This document shows positions 44,835 to 56,215 of a stretch of 64,000 bases of DNA, piece after piece. Positions within the stretch are counted from its first letter, which is position 1, and every line of letters begins with the position of its first letter. Source of the DNA: Papaver somniferum (taxonomy: Eukaryota > Streptophyta > Magnoliopsida > Ranunculales > Papaveraceae); NCBI RefSeq assembly GCF_003573695.1, contig NC_039368.1, positions 82,908,374-82,972,373 on the forward strand. Reading direction: 5' to 3'. Under the pieces are notes generated by a model. The model ran no database searches. It was not told the DNA's origin and worked only from the letters and a program-made list of their open reading frames with translations. The position numbers and the translations under genes are program-made.

Positions 44835-45876
44835 CAGTTGGGGGTATGGTTCGATCCTTGATTTGGGGTTCTGGTTCGCACCTTACCTCCAATGGAAATC
44901 GTATGACCTTCGTCCACTATATGGATTAGAGGGTGGGTGGATCGGTTATGACTATTGGCAGATCCACGCGTGGGGGCGCTGGCTGTTTACTATCAGCAAA
45001 GGTTGTGTAACTGGCACAGTTTGGTTTTGGTTGTTCGTTTGTGGCATCCCGAAGGCTGGTTGGTGCATTGTTGACTCTGCAAATCCTTCCCGTTATTCAT
45101 GAGCTTGGGCAGCTGGCATCGTCTTTGTTGCATCGGCTTTAGCTGCTACATCGGCTTTGGATGTTGCCGCTTTGAGGGTCGCTGCTGCTACGGCGTTGGC
45201 ATCCAAGGTGAGGTGATCTCCGTGGCGTCTTTTCTTTGATTGGTCGCCTTCGATTTATCGCCTTTTTTTTGCTGCCGTTCACAACTGGGTAGTCCTTGGT
45301 GTTTCTTTCGACGAGGCTTTGGTTTTTCCCACCTCCTTCGTTTTCTCCATATTTATCCTTCTGCAAAAACAATAAATGGTCGAAGAAACAAAATCCATGC
45401 TAATTTTGTTAACAAAGTGTGTTCAAAGAATTTTTGCTAGTAAAGTCCATTCAACGTAAAGCCGTAAATCACATCGTGTATTTAATGGTTTTCAACGTTT
45501 TTAACGGGAAATAACATAGATACGAATATTGTAAGCATGGATCTGCTGATAGGTATAAAAATACTTTGCGGAAAATATGAACGCCTAGTCTCAGCGTATT
45601 TTTTCTCATAAAATTCACGAGGACAATGGAGATTTTAAAATGAAGATTTTAGAAAGAAAAGTCTGTCACGGAAATCATAGATCTGAAGAGGTCTTGCCAA
45701 AGAAAACACATATCTAAAACGTTTTTAATATTCTAATCTAAAGGAAAGCATAGATCCAACCGAGGATGAGCTGTTTGAAATATAAATGTAAGTTGCTCAT
45801 AACACTATTATGAGGGAAATAGTGCAAGACCCAAAAAGTAAAATCACAGGGAAAGATAAATATTTTACCGGGACTA
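44835..45876 (-). other. Leader / upstream region of the outer Tat element
   Basis: No convincing gene. An open minus-strand frame at 45372-45139 is basic and repetitive and might be an extended gag N-terminus or chance. The rest (45373-45876) is AT-rich leader with words like GAAAACATAGATC repeated loosely. Confidence 0.5.
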
Positions 45877-45877
45877 G

Positions 45878-45897
45878 AGTCCCTGTTTCTAGCGCCA
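45878..45897 (-). other. Putative primer binding site of the outer Tat element
   Basis: The minus strand reads TGGCGCTAGAAACAGGGACT, three bases (ATC) after the putative LTR end. It starts with TGG as PBSs do. The cognate tRNA was not identified. Confidence 0.55.
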
Positions 45898-45900
45898 GAT

Positions 45901-46854
45901 TGTGAACACGAAACTAACGATGGTATCCAAGTGTTCACAAACAATGCACGCATTTCATACGAAATCATTATGAGAGATGAAATACATATAAACTATGTAA
46001 GTTTGAAGACTATCAGACTCTGAGGCTTCGGGCTCGTCATCGTCTGGTCACAGGGGAATAAATTAAACCATGCATACGATTAAAGCATAATAATATAACA
46101 GAAACTAAAGTATTGAACGTAAATAATACAATAATTACGTGGTTCAGCACTAAGGCCTACGTCCACGGGGATTGGAGTTTCACTATGTATTGAAGAGTTA
46201 AAATGATAGTTAATGACTCTGTGTGAATTACGAAGCTAAAGGGGGAAATGAGATTCATACTTACTCTTCCTATTTCTCTCTCCTAGATCTCCTATACTCA
46301 TTCCAAACTGGTCGACCCCCCTCTCTTAGTGGAGAGGATTGGGATGATACATGGGGTCCACTGTTAGAGATAGTTGCAACCTTATCTTCTTGATCTCTGT
46401 GCTAATCCCGCTGGCATCTTCGTTCTTGACCCAAGGCTTCAACGGTCATGTGTGGCAACGAAGGGTTGCCTCTTTCTCTTCCACAGGCTGATTGACACGT
46501 ACCATATGCTTAGGATGTTTAATGCGGGTGGTTGGGATGGTCTACATGCGTCAGACAGATGTCGGATGCCCTTATCCCATCCTCGTCAGTGAGACCAATC
46601 CTCACCATTGATCTTGGATTTTCCTCGAGATGGGATAAAGCACAGCTTTGGGTGCTCTTCAGTACTTCGTGGTGGCTCGTTCTTTCGATGCTCCATGATC
46701 CTTAGACATCAGATCAGTTCGATGATGACTATATATAGATGACAGATGTTCCTTGGGTGTTGATACGTGGCATCGTTCCTTGATGTCTCAAGCTATGGGT
46801 CTTCCACGTGTGATTCCTTTAGACACGTGCCGAGTGATGAGTTATGTGTATACA
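45901..46854 (-). repeat. Putative 5' LTR of the outer Tat element
   Basis: Read on the minus strand it begins TGTATACACATAACTC and ends CGTGTTCACA, with TGT...ACA ends and a PBS-like sequence beyond. A TATA box (CTATATATAG, about 46727-46736) lies inside. The partner LTR is outside the window, so the outer limit is a best guess. Confidence 0.5.
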
Positions 46855-47291
46855 ATTATATTGAAGCTAAGCTGAAAATTTCTCTTGGGAGGAGTCCATA
46901 AACTGTTTTGTTGATATAAGTTCTCGATGATATCATTGTAAATTGGAGGTTGAAAATTTTCTTCCTTAATTTCTTTTATATTTTGGGTTTCTAGTTTGTT
47001 TCTTCACTCAATTTGTACTCATGGGCTCTGGTTTTTGCTGAGTTATTATCCCCTTCGATTATCATCATCTTTGCCGAGCAAAAAGAAAAACCATTGTGCT
47101 CCCATCAGGTAGGAGCCCCACACAAATGTTGATGTAAGATGAATCAAATCTTGCAGTACTAGTAATAAGAGTCAAGCCAATAAAAATAATTGACGATCAA
47201 CGGATAGTCTCTAAAACGAACGTACATTGTAAGAACTTAGAAACGAAATACACTAAATAATTTAATTCTTTATTGAAAAGAACATCTAACC
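46855..47291. other. Intergenic DNA without recognisable features
   Basis: AT-rich sequence between the outer retrotransposon and the F-box gene stop. A few stops in all frames and no repeat structure noticed. It may hold the 3' UTR of the F-box gene. Confidence 0.5.
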
Positions 47292-47866
47292 TATTTACTT
47301 GACTAACTGTATCAATTTATCGGTGTCCAAAAAGACTAGACTAGGAGTATGAATCACTGATCGAAAATTTTCATTCTCAAATCCTTTCTTCCCAATAATC
47401 TTGTGAGTGTTAAAACCCAAATCCCAAAGCAGTAGTCTGTTCTGCTGTCTGAAAAGCAATTTTCCATCCTTGATCTCCAAAACCTCCCCAAAAAATAACT
47501 CATTTGGCCAACATAAGATATAATCCGGCATAGTGTACTCGGGAAGGGTCACCGAGTGTGCTTTAGCCAGCTATTTGTTGTGGGATTTAAAACCCATAAC
47601 ACAAGTTCAGTATATGACAAAAGAACACATAAACCCAACTTCCCTTCTATCTCTATTAAGTGCATATAATTATGCTTATAAGTAGAGTTCATAAAATTAT
47701 AACCTGCCTCACAGGGAGCTCCACCATGTTGCATCGTGCTTAACTTATTTGTTCCGATTTCAAATGTCATAATTGAATTTGAACAGTTAACCTCACCTCT
47801 ACTGCAGATCTTGTCAACCATCCAGTACAATGTCCCATTTATGATCGATGGGGGTCTTTCACTCCT

Positions 47867-47940
47867 AGGTATATAAGCGTATCTGCCGATGTTTCTTCGT
47901 AATAGGTATATAAGCGTATCTGCCGATGTTTCTTCGTAAT
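47867..47940. repeat. 37-bp perfect tandem duplication inside the F-box gene
   Basis: A 37-base unit, AGGTATATAAGCG ... CTTCGTAAT, is present twice without change (47867-47903 and 47904-47940). Since 37 is not a multiple of three, it shifts the FBA-domain frame (the translated motif RRNIGRYAYIP appears twice in different frames). Confidence 0.95.
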
Positions 47941-48198
47941 TTGGATCCAAAACTTAGTGTGTCAAAAGCATAACTTTCACTTCCAGCATCTGCCCAGTAT
48001 ATAAGAAGCACCTCGTATTTCTTGTTGTGAGGATTGAAATAAAATCCACATACCTGAAAGCGTAAGCCTTCCATCGTAATGGTTACTTGTTCTTCTGTTG
48101 TACGATTCCATATGACAAAAATGGATCTCCATGAGCTATCTTTGTTCTTAATTAAAAGAAATCCGTCATAAGAATCATAAAGCATGACTGGAAACTCT

Positions 48199-48834
48199 TG
48201 TTGGAAAACGATTAATAAAAAAATATTTTTTTAAAGTTTTAATAAAAAATTATAATTTATTGTTTTATTTTGTGAATGAAACTTTTTAGTCCCACATCGT
48301 GGAGTTTCCAATTTTTAGTAGTTTTAAGAAACTATATAAAGCTTTTAGTCCCACATCGGGGAGTTTTTCTTCTTAAGTTGTATTTGTCAATTATATAAAG
48401 AAATTCACTACTTTTGTAAAACCTATGGGAAAGGGGTTGCTCTATATTTTAGAGGGACCCCTAAGGGAAAATATTTTATAGCGGTTTTTAAGCATTCGCG
48501 ATTTTCCTTAACGGTTTTTTCGGAGTTGCCAAGCTCAAGTTGAGCATCTACTACATATGCTAGTAGTAGGTGTATTAGGGTGTTTTATCCTGGAGATATC
48601 CGTCCTGTGAGGGCTATAGCATCACTCTTGAGTGTAGCCGGGCGCTAATGTCTTAAGGACAGCGTGTTGAACACGTGACTCACTCTATTTTCCAAAGTTT
48701 TGCCTTGTTGCTGTTGCGGAGATACGGGGAGCTTGTTCGTTTCGTCAAAGCAATCACTTCCATTATAAAGGAGCTAAGTATCAATAACTTTTGCTTATTT
48801 GATTTTTCTTTGTTTTTGATTATTGCACCCAACA
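48199..48834 (+). repeat. 5' LTR of the Copia element
   Basis: It carries a direct duplication in U3: TTTTAGTCCCACATCGTGGAG (about 48279-48305) and TTTTAGTCCCACATCGGGGAG (about 48340-48365), each followed by a TATATAAAG-type TATA box (about 48333 and 48395). Confidence 0.93.
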
Positions 48835-49262
48835 ATCTTAAGACATTAGTATTTGTAATAATCGAAAACGATTGATTGGTTTGTGAATCATGGATGTTAA
48901 TTGTGGAGTGAAAAACAAAAACGAATTTCTGGTCAGCTGTAGAGTTTCAATGTTATCTTTTAATCTAGAAGGAATTTCGATGAACCCTTTTGACACAACG
49001 TAGTAGACATCCTGATAGTTACCCGCGTAAAATTTCAGAATTTTTGGAGTTGTAAAAGTATTTTTTTGATATTTTACAAAACAGAAAAACGTTTCTGAAA
49101 AATTCTGACGAGCAGAAAATTGTTGTTAACTAAATTAATTTTTGTGGGGTAACCATGAGTTTTTTGAAACGCTGATTCAAACGAAGTTTGTATATATAGA
49201 TGTTATCTTCAAAACTCATATTTTACTTTCTGATTTGGAATTGTGATTTGTGTATAAAGGAG

Positions 49263-49491
49263 TGTCATCTCCGAGGGACATGGCTAATAGCCGCATGTGG
49301 TTGGAAACAAATCTTCCAAAGATGGCAAAGGTGAGAACATCGAACGCAACTCTAAGCATGGTCTTCATGATAAAGGTATATTTCGTAAACCTGAATCCGG
49401 AATTACTTTAGTTAAGGGTGAGTGTTATGTTTGTAAAATTTCTGGCCACGCGGAAGTAAATTGTAGACAGCATAAAAACCTTAATAAGTAG
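49263..49491 (+). pseudogene. Copia gag C-terminus with zinc knuckle
   Basis: The translation of 49297-49491 contains KGECYVCKISGHAEVNCRQH, a CX2CX4HX4C knuckle, after a lysine-rich stretch. The larger gag upstream (48835-49262) is not recognisable as an open frame. Confidence 0.75.
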
Positions 49492-49499
49492 AAAGTTAA

Positions 49500-52360
49500 T
49501 GCTAATTTAGTTGAAACAAACTAGAACGAGTTTGGTGGCATGATGTCGGAAGTTATTTTAATAACCAATGTGAGAGACCAGTAGGTGGACTCTGGAGCCA
49601 CCAAGAATGTTTGTTGAAACAGAGACCTGTTCACCTCCTATCATAGGATAGGGGATGTCGAGAAACTCTTATTGAGTAACTCATATGCAATAGAGGTTGC
49701 ATAAAAGGAAAAGGTCGAGCAGAAGCTCATATCTGTAATATTCTCACATTGAATGAAGTTTTCATGTTCCGAGCATATGCGAAAATCTTGTATCTTGTTC
49801 TGTTGTAGATGGAAAAATATTTAAGATCTTAATTGAATCTGGAAAACTTGTTGTAACTAGGCAGTGATTTTTTAAGCAAGAGTTATAGGACTTTGGGTCT
49901 ATATAAGCTTAACGGAAAAACTGATGATGTGAACGTAGTTGATTCTTGTGATATCTTTGTGTGATTGATTGTTTTACGTGGTAGACTTGGAACCGTAAAC
50001 TTATAAGTCAATGCTTAACTGGCTAGCATAGGCTTCGTACCCAAATTTAGTTTGGATTTTGAACACAAAAGTGAAATCTGTGAAGAATCAAAATATGCTA
50101 TAAAATCTTTTAGCACAAATGTTCAGAGTAATTCTAAGCCTTTAAAATTAATTCAGTTAGGCCTAGTTGACATGAGTTCAACCCAAAACCACTGTGGTAA
50201 AAGATGGTTATAACTTTCGTAGATGATTGTACGAGGTACTATCTTGTATACTTGCTTAGGATAAGGATGACGCCTTAGAAGCCTTAAGATGTATAAACTT
50301 GAAGTTGGAAACCAATTAGAAGCCTTGAACATAACAACCGTATCCTTAAGGAGATGATAATTTCCATGTTGATTAGTTCAGGATTACCTGCGGCCTTGTG
50401 GGGGGAGGCAGTCCTCTTAACTAGTATATCCTGAATAAAGTACCCTTTTAAGAATCAGATGAAACTCCATATGGTTTATGGAACGGTAGATGACCTTCTT
50501 ATGAATGTGTCAAAGTGTGGGGGCGTTTGACTAAGATTGTAATTCCTCTTCCTAAAAGAACTAGATTGAAACCAAAAATGTTGATTGTGTTTTCGTATAG
50601 GGTATATTGAGTATACTTCTACAAATAGATTTTTGGTTGTGTGTTCTGATTTTTTCTGACATTGGTGTGAATATTATTACGGAATCTAGGGATGCTGAGT
50701 TCTTTGAACATGTTTATTCTAAACCTGTACCTCATTAGAGATGTGTTGTTGATCCCCTAGATTTATCTTCAAATAGTCAGAACTTATTTTAAAGGAAGAT
50801 GAAGTTGATGTTGAGCCTAAGAGAAGTAAAATAATTAGACTTGAGACTTCTTATGAAACCGACTTCATAACATGCCTAGCTTAGTCTGAGCCACAGACTT
50901 GTAAAGAAGCCTTAATATCTACTGAAACCCCATTCTGGTAAGAAGCTTCATTTAGTGAAATGGACTCAGTCCGTTGGAACCAGACTTGGGAGCTTCTAGT
51001 TTACCTCCAGGTTGTAAGACCATGGGATGTAAATGAGTCTTTAAGAGGAAACGATAGGTAGATGAAACTGTGGAAAAATATTAAGCTAAGTTGGTAGCTA
51101 AAGGCTATAAACTAAAAGAAGGTGTAGATTTCCTTGATTCTAATTCAATTGTGACGGAAATTACTTCCGTTGAGATACTAATTGTTATTGCTGCCATAAA
51201 GAACGTAGAGATACATCAGATGGATGTTAAGACAGCTTTTTCTAAAACCGTGAATTAGGTAAAGAAATTTACATAGATCAACCTGAAGACTTTGTAGTGA
51301 AAGGTTGTGAATACAAAGTTTGTAATTTGAAAAATCTTTGTATGGTTTTCAAATAAGCACGTAAACAGTGACATGGAAAATTTAATCATGTGATAATGGA
51401 TAGTGGATTTAAATTAATGAATCTGACAAGTATGTCTACAAGTAACTTGTTAAGGATGTCTGTGTAATTGTATGCTTGTATGTTGATGATATGCTTGATA
51501 CAAACATAGATGTGATCAATTCCACTAAAAACATGCACTGAATGAGAACATTGACTTGAAAGACTTGGGCCCTTTTGATGTATTAGGGATGAGGATTAGA
51601 AGATAATCAAACATTTATAAGTCTTAGTCGTTCTCATTATGTTGAGTTGTGCTTAAGAGATACAATCAGTCTGATTGTAAACCTGCTTGTACTTCGTACG
51701 ATTATTCTTGTAGTCTCAAGAAAAATAAGGGTAGTGGAGTATCTTAACTTGAATACTCAAAAGTTATAGGATGTCTGATGAATTTAATGAACTGTAAGAG
51801 TCCAGACATTGCCTATATTGTGAGTAAGTTAAGTGGATATAATTGTAGTCCAGAGCAAGAGAATTCAGATGCACTGAGTAGAGTATTATGGTACCTAAAA
51901 TACTCTTTTGATTTATGAAAGGTATCTTGTTGTCCTTGGGACTTTATGATAAACTGGATAGTTGACTCAGAGGAGTCTAAGTCTACGAGTGGATATGGTT
52001 TCACTCTAACATGTGGGTTTGTTGTTGGAAGATTTCCAAACAAACATATCGCTCAATTCATTATGGAATCTGAGAGTATTGCGTTAGATAAAGCATGAGA
52101 GGGGCCGAGTGCCTAAGATGATTTTTAGAAGACATTCCTCTTTGGCATAGGCCTGTGCCAGCTATATCTATACATTGTGTTAGCCAAGCTATAATAGTTA
52201 AAGCTAAGAAATAACTAATCTCAATCGGCGTTATTTCCATTGATTGGATAAAGTCCAAGGAGAATATCGCGCAATCTTTGACGAAAGGTTTGTACAAAGA
52301 GATAGTTAAAAATGCATCGAGGGGGTTGGGGCTTAAGCTCATATATTAAACTTGCCATGA
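49500..52360 (+). pseudogene. Copia pol relic (protease, integrase, RT, RNase H)
   Basis: Recognisable scraps in order are: the protease VDSGAT-like codons near 49585-49600; integrase-like DLGPFDV-type and transfer segments across 50100-50550, too decayed for motif calls; and RT at about 51190-51510 with HQMDVKTAF, GKEIYIDQPEDFVVKGCEYK and CLYVDDM (YVDD codons at 51479-51490). RNase H follows at about 51960-52090 (SKSTSGYGFTLTCGFVVGRF, then ESIALDKA). Stops and frame changes occur every few dozen codons, so none of this is translatable. Confidence 0.8.
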
Positions 52361-53212
52361 AGGATACTCAACCTTGCTGACTGGAGATCCCATGATCAAG
52401 GTTTCGAATGAGACAACTAATTTGTGGTGGGTAAAGGTAAACACTATCAGAGATTTTCATTCTCTGTCCCTTCCCTATGGTGTAGACGTGATAGTGTGAC
52501 TGCATGTGGAGGATGACTTTTTAATAAGTCTTAATGAGTTCTATAGTTTCAATTTAAGATTGAAGTGGGGTGTAGCAGTAACACTCTTTATGGAAACTCA
52601 CCTATCTGAATGAGGAAGTGGGTCGCTTCCTGTGAGAATATGAGCTGATTCTCTAGAGCATTCTGAGAAACAGGATACGTCCAGGGCCAAAACGGACAAA
52701 ACGGCACGAGCTTGGCAGCAATCTTGGAGATATCACCCGTGGTTGTTATCACGAATTACATCAAATGCTAGCAGTTCAAGACATAGTTCACTGTCTCTAG
52801 CAAGTAATTCTGGTAATATCTCACTAAGCAAAGGTTCAAGACCTCATGGACACCTCTGCCTAAAATGGTATTTCCTGCGTTTTTTATGTGATTTTCATTT
52901 TGATGGTTTTGGTATTACTGGAACTTAGGACCTAAAGGTCACTAAGGGTTCACTAGTTCATGCTTTTTCACTTTGGTGAAAGATACCTATAGTCTCACCA
53001 TGTGAGAATTAAAGATGAAAGCTCTCAATACTATTATGATTTATGCAATCCATAGTATGACCCTGGGGTCAACACACTTTTGTGTGAGGGAGAGGACGTA
53101 GAAATGACTAGTATGATTTCAACACTTGCACGATCAGTCTGTTTGGATCGTGAGGTTGGGATGTTTATTTACCAAGATCTATCTGTGTTTTCATGTTTTA
53201 TTGAGTTTTCAT
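52361..53212 (+). other. Copia 3' non-coding region
   Basis: From the end of RNase H homology to the PPT. No open frame of note and no repeats recognised. Confidence 0.5.
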
Positions 53213-53225
53213 TCATGTGGGGGAT
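53213..53225 (+). other. Polypurine tract of the Copia element
   Basis: TCATGTGGGGGAT directly abuts the 3' LTR start TGTTGGAAAACG. Confidence 0.8.
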
Positions 53226-53861
53226 TGTTGGAAAACGATTAATAAAAAAATAATTTTTTAAAGTTTTAATAAAAAATTATAATTTATTGTTTTATTTTGT
53301 GAATGAAACTTTTTAGTCCCACATCGTGGAGTTTCCAATTTTTAGTAGTTTTAAGAAACTATATAAAGCTTTTAGTCCCACATCGGGGAGTTTTTCTTCT
53401 TAAGTTGTATTTGTCAATTATATAAAGAAATTCACTACTTTTGTAAAACCTATGGGAAAGGGGTTGCTCTATATTTTAGAGGGACCCCTAAGGGAAAATA
53501 TTTTATAGCGGTTTTTAAGCATTCGCGATTTTCCTTAACGGTTTTTTCGGAGTTGCCAAGCTCAAGTTGAGCATCTACTACATATGCTAGTAGTAGGTGT
53601 ATTAGGGTGTTTTATCCTGGAGATATCCGTCCTGTGAGGGCTATAGCATCACTCTTGAGTGTAGCCGGGCGCTAATGTCTTAAGGACAGCGTGTTGAACA
53701 CGTGACTCACTCTATTTTCCAAAGTTTTGCCTTGTTGCTGTTGCGGAGATACGGGGAGCTTGTTCGTTTCGTCAAAGCAATCACTTCCATTATAAAGGAG
53801 CTAAGTATCAATAACTTTTGCTTATTTGATTTTTCTTTGTTTTTGATTATTGCACCCAACA
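53226..53861 (+). repeat. 3' LTR of the Copia element
   Basis: 636 bp, the same length as the 5' LTR. The one difference noticed is in the A/T run near the start (AAATATTTTTTT versus AAATAATTTTTT). It is followed by the target duplication ACTCT and then F-box coding sequence. Confidence 0.93.
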
Positions 53862-54240
53862 ACTCTTTGTCCCTATACCAGAAATCAAGTTTCAGGGTTG
53901 ATTCTTCAACTTTTTTAGCCTGCTCATCCATAAAATAAAACTTGATAACCCGGTCAGTAGATTTTGAAAAAGATTGCAGAGCGATGATCGAAATAGCTTG
54001 AGCAAGGTGTGTGCGAACAAAGAAAGGAGTGTTTGCTAAGATTTCAAGGAGTTTGGACGCCAGCTGGCACCGTAAAACACATTCAGCTAGGAGTTTAATA
54101 AGTATGTCTATGATGATATGATTTGGGAGGTCAAGCAGATTCTTTACAACTCCGGGTAAATGAACTGCTTGGTTATCAAGAATAGGATGGAGAATCAAGA
54201 TTATGATTGTCAAGTAATGTGAGATCCTGGAAGGTATCAT

Positions 54241-55139
54241 TAGCTAATGGGTGATCAATAATATGATTCCCAACTAATGTGACATTAGGAAGCGGATTAT
54301 CATCAGCTCTGACATGAGGTATAGGGTTGTCAACTGCTCTACCTACGTTTCTTAAACCATGTCGTGCTTCGGTTGAAGCAGTTTATTTAACCATCGAGAT
54401 AATATATACATATACGTATATGTACCAGTCTGTGGGCGCAGTGAGTTGTATTTGTTGTTGATGATGAGCAAAAGTGATCTTTGATCGCTTCTGATTTCTA
54501 AAGCTTCATATATACATACTTAGATATTCCAACTTGAGGTGGAATCTGAATTTGATATGGAAAGAATGAATTTGAGTTTGCATGGAATACTGTAGTTAAT
54601 TAATAGATGTTGGGTAGAATTACAAACGCTGCCATCATTTGGCATAAAGCGCCCCATATCGTTGTAGCACCAGACCTCATTGCGCGGCCCCAATGGGAAA
54701 CGCCATCTCTGAAAAGAGTTTGGTCGTCACACAAAATTTACTTTGTGACCTTAAATTATGCACCGTGGTCCGTGGCTTAGAATGGCTGTTAGTGATTCAA
54801 ATTGGGGAACTTAGGCGCAGGCCCGAAAAAATTTATTTTCTTACCGTCAGGCCCATAATTAATTTTGAATAATGTCGCACCCAAAGTTTTTTAGAAAATG
54901 CGTAGTTACTCTATTACCCTTAGCGGTTTCTTTTCTCCTTCTCCAAAAACTCTGTAACGGATTTGGAGAGTAAATTTCTTTCTCCATTTAAACCCTAGAA
55001 AATCAATTTCATACTCTAAAAAACCAACCTAGAAACTACTTACAGTTTACAAATCCTAGAAACAACATTTCGAAAAAATGAACAAAACACAAACAAAATC
55101 AACATTTTATTTTCCTTTGATACTTTCACTTTCAGTTAA
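54241..55139. other. Upstream of the F-box gene; mostly featureless
   Basis: On the minus strand about 54170-54385 is open in a frame different from the F-box (NPLPNVTLVGNHIIDHPLAN), possibly an N-terminal extension shifted by an indel, or part of an upstream exon. From 54400 to 55139 no gene or repeat was recognised beyond a TATACATATACGTATATG tract at about 54405-54422. Confidence 0.4.
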
Positions 55140-56215
55140 CGAAAAATAAATGTGCATAACCAGTTATACAGTACAAAAATAAATGTGGATAACAAGTTAT
55201 GTAGTACAAAAAATAAGTGCATAACTAGTTATGAAGTACAAAGAAAATGTGCATAACCAGTTATGCAGTACAAAAAAAGTGCATATAACTAGTTATGCAG
55301 ATGCATCAAAGGTTATGCTTATCATAAATCACTGCGGATGCAAAAAATAAATAAATGCATAACTAGTTATGCAGTACAAAGAAAATGTGCATAACAAGTT
55401 ATGCATAATAGGTCATGTGTTTTACTTTTAAATAACATATGTTACGCAGGAAAAATAATGTGCATAACTGCTTATGCAGTAAAAATAATGTGCATAACTG
55501 CGTAACTTATCATGCATAACTTGTTATGCAATAAAAGCAAACATGCTGAACTGTGTAGCTTACTATGCATAACTGGTTATGCAGTAAAATCAACTATGCA
55601 GAACTGCATAACTTATTATGCACAACTTGTTATGCAGTAAAATCAACTATGCATAACTGCGTAGCTTATCATGCATAACTGCTTATGCAGTAAAATCAAC
55701 TATGCATAACTGCGTAGCTTATCATGCATAACTGCTTATGCAGTAAAATCAACTATGCATAACTGCGTAGCTTATCATGCATAACTTGTTATGCAGTAAA
55801 AACAACTATGCATAACTGCGTAACTTATCATGCATAACTTGTTATGCAGTAAAAGCAAACATGCTGAACTCCGTAATTTATCATGCATAACTGGTTATGC
55901 AGTAAAAGCAAACATGCTGAACTGCATAACTTATCATGCATAATTGGTTATGCAGTAAAAGCAAACATGCTGAACTGCATAACTTATTATGCATAACTGC
56001 TTATGCAGTAAAATCAACTATGCATAACTGCGTAGCTTATTATGCATAACTGGTTATGCAGTAAAATCAACTATGCAGAACTGCATAACTTATTATGCAT
56101 AACTGCTTATGCAGTAAAAACAACTATGCATAACTGCGTAACTTTGACTGCATGACAAGTTATAAATTGTTTAGAGTATCTGCATAACCTGTTATGCATA
56201 TAAAGTTATGCCTTC
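55140..56215. repeat. Palindrome-based minisatellite of about 1.07 kb
   Basis: The block is made of the self-complementary word GCATAACTAGTTATGC and variants (GCATAACTGGTTATGC, GCATAACTTGTTATGC, GCATAACTGCTTATGC), separated by AGTAAAATCAAC or AGTACAAAGAAAAT spacers. In the right two thirds the higher-order period is about 53 bp, with alternating palindrome and GCGTAGCTTATCAT words. The left third has a shorter, less regular period. No coding potential. Confidence 0.93.

Larger units (their letters stand above)
32327..46854 (-). mobile_element. Outer Tat-type Ty3/gypsy retrotransposon (oldest layer, 3' part outside window)
   Basis: Putative 5' LTR 45901-46854, PBS region 45878-45897, gag 44834-43997 continuing at 35836-35220, protease 35169-34714, RT 34326-33475, RNase H 33174-32803, archaeal-type RNase H 32828-32327. 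It is interrupted by the plus-strand Athila derivative (35837-43991) and, at 32326/32327, by the second Tat element. Integrase and 3' LTR must lie left of the window. The two gag halves join across the GTAAC target duplication. Confidence 0.8.
48199..53861 (+). mobile_element. Ty1/copia retrotransposon with decayed coding region
   Basis: The LTRs 48199-48834 and 53226-53861 are each 636 bp, TGTTGGAAAACG...CACCCAACA, and differ at about one visible base. The target duplication is ACTCT (48194-48198 / 53862-53866). PPT-like TCATGTGGGGGAT precedes the 3' LTR. The internal 4.4 kb reads in the plus direction gag zinc knuckle, protease, integrase, RT, RNase H (copia order), but with many stops and frameshifts. 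The usual TGGTATCAGAGC Met-tRNA PBS is not seen after the 5' LTR. Confidence 0.93.
47292..54240 (-). pseudogene. F-box/FBA-domain gene, split by a Copia insertion
   Basis: The N-terminal part (54240-53867) encodes an F-box (NLLDLPNHIIIDILIKLLAE, then CQLASKLLEILANTPFFVRT) and leads into KLDFWYRDKE. The coding frame resumes on the other side of the Copia element at 48198 with FPVMLYDSYDGFLLIKNKDS, then the F-box-associated beta-propeller-like domain (FVIWNRTTEEQVTI, VCGFYFNPHNKKYEVLLIYW, PPSIINGTLYWMVDKI, VLEIKDGKLLFR) to the stop at 47295. The two sides join in frame when one ACTCT duplicate is ignored. Further lesions are a 37-bp tandem duplication at 47867-47940 and a frameshift at about 47553. 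The sequence upstream of 54240 is open in another frame, so the true start is uncertain. Such proteins are substrate adaptors of SCF ubiquitin ligases. Confidence 0.88.

Noticed and set aside
55140..56215. Possible array of transcription-factor sites or tRNA-like units
   Set aside because: Only the palindromic repeat is visible; nothing ties it to a known binding motif, and no cloverleaf could be drawn.
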